DNA from: Sphagnum compactum
Lineage: Eukaryota; Bryophyta; Sphagnopsida; Sphagnales
Length of the DNA stretch: 64,000 bases
Direction: 5' to 3'
NCBI GenBank assembly: GCA_965153455.1
Contig: OZ234501.1
Location: 992,001 to 1,056,000 of the forward strand
Part shown: positions 1-8,878 of the stretch, one piece after another
How positions within the stretch are numbered: the first letter of the stretch is position 1
Layout: each line of letters starts with the position of its first letter
Program-made: the position numbers and the translations under genes
The notes under the pieces: generated by a model
What the model was told of the DNA's origin: nothing
What the model saw: only the letters and a program-made list of their open reading frames with translations
The model's database searches: none

Positions 1-309
1 TAGACACCAAAATTAGCTGTGTTCAACACAACATTAGTCTTGTTATGGTATTTAGGGAGTAGCAAGGATGTTAGAAGTTCGTGAAGCAGTTGAAGGGCTG
101 TTAGTGAAAGGTTTAATAGAGGTAGAACAATCTTCAAGCCGTTGAACATAAGGTTAATTCGAGGCAATTCAATATTAAATAGATAGTATGATAGTGCGCC
201 GATGGCAATAGGGGTTTGATGATAACTGAAACATTTATTCAGAATAGGGATAAGCTTAGCAAGGAGCTGCAAGTACACGTAAAATCCTGAATTATGCCAT
301 AGTGATAGT
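1..309. other. left-edge flank, no gene seen
   Basis: I see no convincing coding sequence or repeat in this stretch. It contains the probable 3' untranslated region of the minus-strand ORF that ends at 310, including an AATAAA signal. Confidence 0.5.
234..239 (-). terminator. putative poly(A) signal of small ORF S1
   Basis: AATAAA on the minus strand lies about 70 nt beyond the stop codon at 310. A similar signal follows the homologous ORF at 11998-12411, which supports both being short transcription units. Confidence 0.35.
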
Positions 310-732
310 TCACAACTGCAGGAAATCTAGGATGCGTCGGATGGTGCGAACTAGGTAGCCTGCCTTACTATTAGGAGGGAGTCGACGAATCGGACCGCGC
401 AACCAACGATAGTGACCAACGTCGGGAACTGAAGACCATGCGAAGATAGAAGTATCTTCGGTTTCGTAACAACATTCACAGACGATTTCGAGTTCATCAC
501 TAGAAGCAGGGTCGACCTGCAACAAAATCACCAAGGTACGAGAGTTCGGAGAAATGCGATAGTACCAAGCTCGAGGGGGATCGACTTCGAGACGAGTGCG
601 CACCTCTCGCGGTGTGGGATCTTCATCACGAGGATGTTGTGTCAACGTCAAGTCTAAAGATGATTCCGAGGCTGGCTCTTCATTCACTTGCGCAGCTTGG
701 GGCCCGTTAGACGTGACCGAACGCGACGCCAT
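310..732 (-). CDS. small conserved ORF S1, unknown function
   Basis: I do not recognise this 140-residue protein. It is clearly homologous to the ORF at 11998-12411: both begin with MA in an ATGGCG context, have an acidic N-terminal half and end identically in FLQL. Of the last 35 residues about 25 match, including GHYRWLRGPI and TIRRIL. I chose the ATG at 732 because it aligns with the partner's start and lies about 90 nt downstream of a TATA-like CTATAAATTA. The reading frame extends a little further upstream without another ATG. No signal peptide, membrane segment or zinc-binding pattern is evident, although the middle has a CECC cluster. It lies on the same strand as the gag ORF at 8879-10678, with a young retrotransposon inserted between them. 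It could be an accessory ORF of that retroelement or a lineage-specific small gene. Confidence 0.55.
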   Translation of the reverse strand: MASRSVTSNGPQAAQVNEEPASESSLDLTLTQHPRDEDPTPREVRTRLEVDPPRAWYYRISPNSRTLVILLQVDPASSDELEIVCECCYETEDTSIFAWSSVPDVGHYRWLRGPIRRLPPNSKAGYLVRTIRRILDFLQL

Positions 733-820
733 AATGTTAAGAAGAAAAGAAGAGATCTTCAATCAAAATCGAATTGACAAGGGAGGTGCAGAAAACTTGT
801 TACGTTGAAGGGCATAATCA

Positions 821-830
821 TAATTTATAG
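821..830 (-). promoter_or_regulatory. TATA-like box upstream of S1
   Basis: CTATAAATTA on the minus strand is about 90 nt upstream of the S1 ATG. That is close to the spacing between the TATA-like box and the ATG of the partner ORF at 11998. Confidence 0.35.
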
Positions 831-957
831 TTGAAGGGGGAAGGGAATGCATGAATAATGGCCTGGGACCATGGTATAGTAAAACCTTAAAGTCAAAGGG
901 GAAGTTGAAGGTTTAAGTAAAAATTGGTTGGGGGAAGAGGGGAAAAGGTATTTTTCT

Positions 958-1095
958 TTCACCTTCAATTGACCACCAAGCATGGAACCTTCCATTGACC
1001 ACCAAGTAAGGAATTTTCTCCTTCTCCTTCCATTGGCCACCAAGCAAGGAACTTTCTCCTTCACCTTCCATTGGCCACCAAGCTTTGGATCTACC
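958..1095. repeat. imperfect tandem repeat, about 38-bp unit
   Basis: The motif CCTTCCATTGRCCACCAAG recurs four times, followed by AAGGAA and pyrimidine-rich TTCTCCTTC. The two central units are 38 bp apart and the outer units are shorter or diverged. Overlapping minus-strand ORFs here are by-products of the repeat. Confidence 0.6.
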
Positions 1096-1375
1096 TTCAC
1101 CTCCCTTCTCCTTCTCTTTAAAAAGTGGACTAGGATCATTGGGAGCTCTCTCTTTTGCCTCGAAGATAATTTTCATTCAATTTTGAATACTTGTTTCCAC
1201 AAGTTTCTTGAAGAAAAAAAGAATGATTAGTCTTAATAGAGGGGAGAAGGAAGGGAAGTAGAATGAAAATCTTGTAATAGTTTTGAAGGAATGGGGGTAG
1301 GTAGTGATAATATTGGAAGATTGGAACTTTAGAGAAATTTCACAAACCCTTTCGGGTTTCATAGCATAACTTCTT

Positions 1376-2195
1376 TGACGCGCTCCTTGGTCCCGGGGTG
1401 AACCCACTTGAGGGTTCACCAATGTGAAGTTGCGGAAAGTGGGGACCCAAGGGCACGCTCCCGACTTCCAACTCTAGAAAGGGGTAGAGGGTCGAGTTGG
1501 AAGCCCCGGGATTAGACTAGGAAGATGGACTAGTAGATCAAGCACAAATCTGCATCCAAAACCAACCACAAATGGGTTAGTTCACATTCGGGAACACCCT
1601 TGGGTGTTGGGACAAGCTACGGGCACTTCGGACTACTTGACTCACCACGGCCCGGACTTGGGGGAAGCCACCACCTTCCCCCTTATAGTTATCTCTGCGG
1701 CTCACCACGGAGGCTACATCCAAATGGCTCATTTTGTTGGGACTCCCGAAATGGAGTCCCGAAATTGTCCCGGCGGGACTCCCGGGACTTTGAACGGTCA
1801 TAACTCCCGATTCCGAAGTCCGATCGCAACGAGGTCTGAACCAAAGTTGTAGCCCTCGTCGAGATCTTTCCAACGCCATGTCGCACTCCCTGAGGCGACG
1901 TCGGCAATGGGTCGATTCCCGACTTTTAGTGGTCGGGAGTCAAACTGCCAGTTTGACTCCCGGCCCTTCTTTTGCCCATAACTTGGGCTGCAGATGTCCA
2001 AATGGCCAATGCGAGGCCATTTTCGATATCTACGTTTCAAGACCTTTCCAATGACACCAAGAACACTCCAATGCGAGGTGTTTTGCCCCTTGCTGTCGAG
2101 CTCTGAACATTCGGGAGTCCCGGAGGACTCCCAACCTCCAACTTTTCCAAGTGTTGGGCTTCACCCTCACACTTGGACAAAGTGGGGTTGCGACA
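1376..2195 (-). repeat. 3' LTR of copy 1
   Basis: 820-bp LTR. In element orientation it starts TGTCGCAACCCC and ends GAGCGCGTCA. It matches 7499-8318 over its whole length by eye. It contains a 29-nt palindrome at 1934-1962 and a TATA-like ACTATAAGG. Confidence 0.95.
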
Positions 2196-2207
2196 CTCTC
2201 CCCCACT
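2196..2207 (-). promoter_or_regulatory. polypurine tract of copy 1
   Basis: AGTGGGGGAGAG immediately precedes the 3' LTR in element orientation. The same 12 nt occur at 29799-29810 (copy 2) and 19715-19726 (old element), where they hold the equivalent position. In the family this primes plus-strand DNA synthesis. Confidence 0.85.
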
Positions 2208-2569
2208 AGAAGAAAGAGGTCAATGTCCTCATTGACACTTAGAATTTTCCTTCATACAATTGCAATTGCTTTCTTTTGGATCCTTGGCCATTTGCCGACT
2301 CTTGCGGCTTGGACCTTGTCTCAAGCTAACTTAGGCGTCCCCAAGTTTCCAACACTTTCATGACAAGTCCAAAAGGGTCTTGTAGGGAACCCTCTTTCTT
2401 TGCTTCGTCAAAAGACTAAACTAGCCTAATTGACGAAGCCCTCATTTGGGAGAAACATTTTTCCATCCTTCCCTTCATGAGGACTTAAGTCAAGTCTACT
2501 CTTGACCTAAGCTACTTGACATGACTCCTTTCCCTATCTCGCGCCTTGGTCACAACAACCAAGTCTTAA

Positions 2570-2869
2570 CTAAAAGATTTGCTTATTAAGGTACGAGAAA
2601 GGATATTTAGGTTTGCCAAACCCAAGTCCCAAACTACACTTAAAGTATGCGAGCGGGGTCATGACTTCCCGCGTTGGCCACACTACCAACCAACCCTTTG
2701 GGATGCACTTAAGGCATGTGCATGTCCCCGCAAGCTCACCTTGCTTGCCTCCTCTTTTGGGGCCAAGTTTCCTCAACCCCACAGTAGGAGTCCGATTTTG
2801 ATTTGGGCCTACGCAAGAGAGTTCTATTTGTCCATGCCACAACCCTATTTGCCTTAACAAATTTTTCAT
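2570..2869 (-). CDS. sense-strand 99-codon ORF in 3' region of copy 1
   Basis: An open frame of 99 codons lies between the end of pol (2974) and the polypurine tract. Copy 2 has the same-length ORF at 29136-29435, in sense orientation, differing at roughly a tenth of residues. I recognise no domain. The start (MKNLLRQIGLWHG) and end (QIF) are the same in both. It may be an accessory ORF, or simply open by chance in a conserved untranslated region. Confidence 0.3.
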   Translation of the reverse strand: MKNLLRQIGLWHGQIELSCVGPNQNRTPTVGLRKLGPKRGGKQGELAGTCTCLKCIPKGWLVVWPTREVMTPLAYFKCSLGLGFGKPKYPFSYLNKQIF

Positions 2870-2973
2870 GATACAATCTCTTGGAAGTTTTAAAGCCCTT
2901 TTTATTTCACTTGCAACTTGATGTGGTACATTTTATGAAATTCTCCCCCTCTAAAAGAAAGGTGATGTCCTCA

Positions 2974-5900
2974 TCACGTTCTACGTCTTTTCTTCGCCGG
3001 TCTAGTGTGGAATTCTTCTATGGCTTCTTGGGCATGTTCCATGTCGGATTCATTCACCCAAGAAGCCTCTATTGCATGGTAGCCTTTCCACTTAACTAAG
3101 TATTCCCGCTCTCGCCCTCTAAGTTGCCTTGATTTGAGCACGGCCTCTACCTCAAACTCGGGTTCATTATGAACCAAGTCCGGTGGAGGCCTTGAGTGAT
3201 GCTCTCTATTAGGCCTTGAGGCGTCGCGGGAGACCGGCTTCAAAAGGGAAACATGAAATGTGGGATGAACTCTAAGATTTTCCGGTAATTCTAACTTATA
3301 AGTGTCGGAAAGTTTCTTTTCCAACACTTTGAATGGACCCGCATATGGGCCCATAAACTTATGACTTAACCCTTCGGGCAACCGGAAGTTCTTTATGTTC
3401 AACCACACCTCGTCTCCTTCTTGAAACTTCACCTCTCGTCGGGACTTGTCCGCAAAATCTTTGTACCTTTTGTGCGCCTTTTCCAAGTTGGCTTTTGCCA
3501 ACTCCCACAAGCGCTTTCTTTCTTCATCAAGTTGTGTGACCATTGGCACTTCCTCACTTGCATCAATCGAAGGTTGTCCTTGTGCGGCCCAAGTCATGGG
3601 CACAATTGGTGACTTGCCCGTCACCATTTGGAATGGGGTGGATCCCGTTGCGGAGTGTACCGAGTTATTGTAACAAAACTCGGCTAACTCCAAATGATCC
3701 ACCTAATCTTGTTGATCCGCCGCCACATAATTCCTTAGGAATTGTTGGATCACCAAGTTCACCCTCTCGGTTTGTCCATCGGTTTGGGGGCGGAATGAAG
3801 TGCTCATTTTGAGTTCCGACCCCATTCGCTTCCACAAAGCCCTCCAAAACTTACTCGTGAACTTTGGATCCCGATCCGACACTATGTCCTTTGGAAGGCC
3901 GTGATGCTTGAAAATGTGGGAGAAGAACAACCTCCCCGTCTCTTGAGCCGTGGCTTCATCCTTTGTGGGAATGAAGTGTGCCATTTTGCTAAACCGATCC
4001 ACCACAACCATGATGGCATCGAACCCCTTTGAAGGGGGCAAACTTACCATAAAGTCCATTGACACACTCTCCCACGGCCCTTCGGGAATTGGCAAAGGTT
4101 GCAACAAACCCGCTTGCTTCTTGTTGAGGGTCCGGTTTTGTTGACAAGTTAAACAAGTCTTCACGTATTCCTCCGCATCATCCTTCAAGTTGGGCCAATA
4201 GTAGGACTTCTTTAGGAATGCTGTGGTGCGCTTTGCACCACCATGGCCCGCAAGCGGTCCATCGTGACATTCCTTCAAAAGTGTGTCCCTAATTTTCCCT
4301 TCCGGTACATAGAGTCGGTTTTGCTTGTACCACAACAATCCATTTTTCAAGTGGAAGTGGGACTTGGCTCCATTTTGGATGCTTTGCCTTACCTCCTTGG
4401 CAAAAGCATCCCGGCGGTTTGCTAATCTAACTTCCTTTTGAAGTTCCGACTCTCCCACATACACCACTCTAAGTTGGTGTTTCCGACTCAAGGCATCGGG
4501 GACTATGTTCTCCTTTCCCGGCTTGTGCCGGATGTCCACATTGAACAAGGCTAATGTGTCTTGCCACCTTTGTTGTTTTGATGACAACTTGGGTTGAGTT
4601 GCGAAGTACTTCAAGGTCACATTGTCGGTCCACACCACCACATCTTTGGAGCCTATGTAATGGCCCCAAGTCTTGAGACAATGTATGACCGCCCACATTT
4701 CCTTCTCGTGAGTTGGCCACCTTCGCTCCGTCTCACTCAACTTCTTGCTTTCAAAGGCCACCGGTCTTCCATCTTGCACTATGACACCCCCAATTGCAAA
4801 GTCGGAGGCGTCGGAATGGATTTCAAACTCCTTGTCAAAGTCGGGCAACTTCAACACCGGCGCCTTCACCAAGATGCCCTTCAACGTTCCAAAGGCTTCG
4901 TCGCATGCTTCATCCCAATCATAAGTGACGGCGGACTTCTTCAAGAGGTTTGTCAAAGGGGCCGCTATTCTCGCAAAGTTCTTTATGAACTTGCGATAAT
5001 AGGAGGCCAATCCTAAAAAGGATCTCAAGGCGGGAACCGAGTTAGGCGGCTCCCAATCCAAAATCGCCTTGACCTTGTGATCATCCATCATCAAACCATC
5101 TTGAGTTATCCTATGCCCAAGGAAATCCACTTCCGTCACCCCAAATTCGCACTTCTCGAGCTTGGCATACAACTTATTTTCCCTTAGCCTTTGGAACACC
5201 TTGCGAAGGTGCTCCGCATGCTCCTCCATGGAGCTACTATAAATCAAAATGTCGTCTATGTAGACGACCACAAAATCATCAAGCCATTCGCGGAAAATGT
5301 CATTCATGAGGGTGCAAAATGTTGCGGGTGCATTGGTGAGCCCAAAGGGCATCACCAAGAACTCGTATGACCCATACCTTGTGCGACAAGCGGTCTTTTC
5401 TTCGTCCCCTTCCGCGATCCTTATTTGGTAATATCCCGAACGTAGATCAATTCTACTAAAAACCTTGGCTCCCGAGAGACGATCAAATAGATCATCGATG
5501 CGAGGTAAAGGATAACGGTTTTTCACCGTTGCCTTATTGAGTGCTCTATAATCCACACACATCCTCAAAGTCCCATCCTTCTTGTGAACAAAAAGGACGG
5601 GTGCCCCATATGGTGACTTGCTTGGTTTGATGTAACCTTTCGCGAGGAGTTCCTCAAGTTGAACCTTGAGTTCCTTCAACTCCTCGTGGCTCATTCTATA
5701 TGGGGCCTTGGCGGGCGGTTCCACTCCCGGTATCACTTCAATCGCATGATCAACTCGTCTTCTCGGGGGCAAGTCTTTGGGCAACTCTTCGGGCATCACA
5801 TCCGGGAACTCTTGTAAGACTTGCTTTATGCACTTGGCGGAAGTCACCAACTTGGTGGCTTCCTTGGGCTCATATTCGTCCAACACCCGCATGACACACA

Positions 5901-7455
5901 TCATGCCGAAACCCCCCACGCATTCTCTTTCCCAAGCTTTTCCTAACATGAAGTGGATGGTTGAACCACCCACACAAGGCAACTCATGTGCCTTAACTCG
6001 CACAATCCCACTTTTAGATGGGATTCTAACCAACCTATTATGCCCGTCTATGAGCACATTGTTTTGGGTGATGAACTCCATTCCGAGAACGCAATCCATT
6101 CCACCCAAGGTGGAAACCAACAAGTCCACCTTTCCTCTCCAATTTCCCAATTGGAGAGGCACTCCCTTTGCTTGTAGTGTAGTTGGATGGGGAACCCCAT
6201 CCGCGAAATGCACCTCAATGGGTGCCTTGAGCTCCTCCAAGTGGAGCTCCATCCTTTTGGCGCCCTCCCGAGTTATGAAGTTGTGGGAGGCCCCTGTGTC
6301 CAAAAGACATAAGATTTCTCATTTAGCAATCTTCCCTTTCAAGAATATAAGTCGATTGCATTCCGGTTGGGCTAAAGTGGCATTGAGAGCAAGTACCTTA
6401 GAGCTCCCAACCCCCGTTTTGGATTTAGGACAATCTTTGGAGTAATGCCCCACCTCGTTGCAATTGAAACATGCACCCTTGGGCTTTGCTCCAAAGTCTC
6501 CCTTGGTTTGGCTCCCTTTGAAAGGAGCCCCTTTTTTCACGAAGCTACCTTTTGGCTTGAACCCCGAGCCTTGGAATTGTTTTGGCTTATCCTTGGTTGG
6601 GCTACCTTGTCCCCGGTTCCATTCCCCCTCATGCCTCGGCTTTTTGTGAAGGAACTTGTTGTCCTTCTTGAACCCGGATTTGTCGCTCCGCCCCACATCC
6701 GAGAAGTTCTCCACTTTCGTGATGGCCTCGGATAATGAGGCAGGCCAACTCTCCTCAAGCTTTCGCTTGGCCCAAGTCGGAAGTCCCATCACGAATTGGC
6801 ACACACGATCCAACTCGTGCATGTGCTGGATCTCCAACATGAGTTCGGAATAGGCCCTCACATATTGCCTCAAATTTTCATTTGTGGCATTCACAAGGTC
6901 GCGGAGTTTGCACCTAGAAATGTAATCGGAGTTTCTCGGAATGAACTCCGCCTCAATGCGATCCTTGAAAAACTCCCACATATAGCCATGGTTCTTGCCC
7001 TCCTTTTGTCTCACCGTCCGCCACCATGTGGCGGCATAGCCTTTCAAGTAGGATTGGGCAAGCTCCACGGCGGAATTCCGTCCAACCTTGGTGGCATGGA
7101 TATAATCATCCATTTCCGCAAGCCAAGCATCCACCACCTTACGGTCTCGGGCACCATCGAAATTCCCGGGCTTGGCCGGTTGAAACCTTTCACCTTTGGA
7201 GGCCCCCGTTTTGAGGGCCGCCACCAACTCACCAAAGTCGGGCCTATTCATCTTGAGGAGGACTTCAAGTTGCTCCGGGGTGAATAGGACCGAACTCCGT
7301 TGTTCTTCCTCACTCTCGGGTTCAACCTCGGGCTCATCTTGGTCCTCCCGGAAGTTTGGTTCCTCCCCAATCGATTCGGGCGGGGCTACTAGGTCATCGA
7401 CGGGCTCCTCGGACCTAGGCTCTGGGGCTAGCTTCCGGTTCTTCTTGGGTGCCAT
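2974..7455 (-). pseudogene. gag-pol polyprotein of copy 1, two nonsense codons
   Basis: One frame of about 1490 codons starts at the ATG at 7455 (MAPKKNRK). I chose it over upstream in-frame starts because those lie in the LTR and primer binding site. Gag has a capsid-type domain (about residues 110-210) and one CX2CX4HX4C knuckle (CFNCNEVGHYSKDC, about 329-342). Downstream come protease (DTGA), reverse transcriptase (YIDD near 5260), RNase H, integrase (HHCC zinc finger, then D-D-E core) and a C-terminal chromodomain (LVKWKGY). A TGA at 6319-6321 separates gag from protease, and a TAG at 3703-3705 interrupts integrase just after its core. Copy 2 has sense codons at both positions. There are no frameshifts. 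Both stops fit C-to-T (or G-to-A) changes, the signature of methylated cytosine decay. The protein would carry out reverse transcription and chromatin-targeted integration. Confidence 0.93.
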
Positions 7456-7484
7456 CCCAAAAATGTCGTTGAGCTTCACCTTGA

Positions 7485-7496
7485 GCTCTGATACCA
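7485..7496 (-). promoter_or_regulatory. primer binding site, initiator tRNA-Met type
   Basis: TGGTATCAGAGC on the minus strand starts 2 nt inside the 5' LTR. This is the standard plant sequence complementary to the 3' end of initiator tRNA-Met. Confidence 0.9.
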
Positions 7497-7498
7497 CG

Positions 7499-8318
7499 TG
7501 ACGCGCTCCTTGGTCCCGGGGTGAACCCACTTGAGGGTTCACCAATGTGAAGTTGCGGAAAGTGGGGACCCAAGGGCACGCTCCCGACTTCCAACTCTAG
7601 AAAGGGGTAGAGGGTCGAGTTGGAAGCCCCGGGATTAGACTAGGAAGATGGACTAGTAGATCAAGCACAAATCTGCATCCAAAACCAACCACAAATGGGT
7701 TAGTTCACATTCGGGAACACCCTTGGGTGTTGGGACAAGCTACGGGCACTTCGGACTACTTGACTCACCACGGCCCGGACTTGGGGGAAGCCACCACCTT
7801 CCCCCTTATAGTTATCTCTGCGGCTCACCACGGAGGCTACATCCAAATGGCTCATTTTGTTGGGACTCCCGAAATGGAGTCCCGAAATTGTCCCGGCGGG
7901 ACTCCCGGGACTTTGAACGGTCATAACTCCCGATTCCGAAGTCCGATCGCAACGAGGTCTGAACCAAAGTTGTAGCCCTCGTCGAGATCTTTCCAACGCC
8001 ATGTCGCACTCCCTGAGGCGACGTCGGCAATGGGTCGATTCCCGACTTTTAGTGGTCGGGAGTCAAACTGCCAGTTTGACTCCCGGCCCTTCTTTTGCCC
8101 ATAACTTGGGCTGCAGATGTCCAAATGGCCAATGCGAGGCCATTTTCGATATCTACGTTTCAAGACCTTTCCAATGACACCAAGAACACTCCAATGCGAG
8201 GTGTTTTGCCCCTTGCTGTCGAGCTCTGAACATTCGGGAGTCCCGGAGGACTCCCAACCTCCAACTTTTCCAAGTGTTGGGCTTCACCCTCACACTTGGA
8301 CAAAGTGGGGTTGCGACA
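7499..8318 (-). repeat. 5' LTR of copy 1
   Basis: 820 bp, identical by eye to 1376-2195. It contains the palindrome at 8057-8085 and a TATA-like box near 7804-7812, which would drive element transcription. Confidence 0.95.
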
Positions 8319-8665
8319 TTCTTGCTCGTTCAGCTGCAGATCGTGGGATTTGGTAGGAAGGTGCGCCTTGTAGTCAGATTTCCAATGAGCTAAGGCAAGC
8401 CGGATTTGGATATTGTATGTGTGAGAAACAATATTTTGAGTGACTAGAGGTCTGTAGTCAAGTTGAACAACTACCTTCGTAGAACCCTCTCGGGTTTGGT
8501 GGTATAACTCCTCACTGGTTTAGCTGCAGATCTTGAAATTTGGTAAAAAGGTGCGCCTTGTAGTTAGCTTTCCAATGAGCTAAGGCAAGCCGAATTTGCA
8601 TAATGTATGTGTTAAAAATGATGTTTCAAGTGACTAGTGGTTTGCAGCTATGTTGGACATGGTGT
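8319..8665. repeat. diverged tandem duplication, about 189-bp unit, split by copy 1
   Basis: Two units share CAGCTGCAGATC, TTTGGTA, AAGGTGCGCCTTGTAGT, TTCCAATGAGCTAAGGCAAGCC and GTGACTAG in the same order about 189 bp apart. The first unit begins left of copy 1 (AACCCTTTCGGGTTTCATAGCATAAC at about 1346-1370) and resumes at 8319, so copy 1 landed inside it. The second starts near 8481 (AACCCTCTCGGGTTTGG). The unit resembles modules inside the LTRs of this window. Confidence 0.7.
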
Positions 8666-8878
8666 TAAGTCCTTAAACATTGGTTTAAATGAATGACAAT
8701 TTGACATAAAGTCCTAGAAGGTGTAGTGTGTGAGCTTGGAAAAAATATATCTATCAGTTTTAATCGTAAATGATGCATAAGAGGTAGGCTACTTAATTTT
8801 TACTACAAACGCAATTTAACATTTAGAATTACATTTGCATTTATCCTTCACCAGTAGCTTTTGTGCTTCCAAGCATAA

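Larger units (their letters stand above)
1376..8318 (-). mobile_element. Ty3/gypsy chromovirus, copy 1, full length
   Basis: A complete 6943-bp LTR retrotransposon on the minus strand. It has two 820-bp LTRs (1376-2195, 7499-8318) bounded by TG...CA, a 5-bp target duplication TTCTT (1371-1375 and 8319-8323), a primer binding site next to the 5' LTR, a polypurine tract next to the 3' LTR, and a single gag-pol frame ending in a chromodomain. The order protease, reverse transcriptase, RNase H, integrase, chromodomain defines the Ty3/gypsy chromovirus type. The LTRs look identical by eye, so insertion should be recent, yet the coding frame has two stop codons. It inserted into an imperfect tandem repeat that resumes at 8319. 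Confidence 0.95.

Noticed and set aside
596-808. Plus-strand ORF over S1
   Set aside because: Antisense to S1, which has a homologue; the plus-strand frame has no counterpart at S2.
1577-2040. Several ORFs inside the LTRs (also at 7700-8163)
   Set aside because: Identical because the LTRs are identical; frames overlap on both strands and show no domain.
4594-5016. Plus-strand ORFs over copy 1 pol
   Set aside because: Antisense shadows of the reverse transcriptase and RNase H frame.
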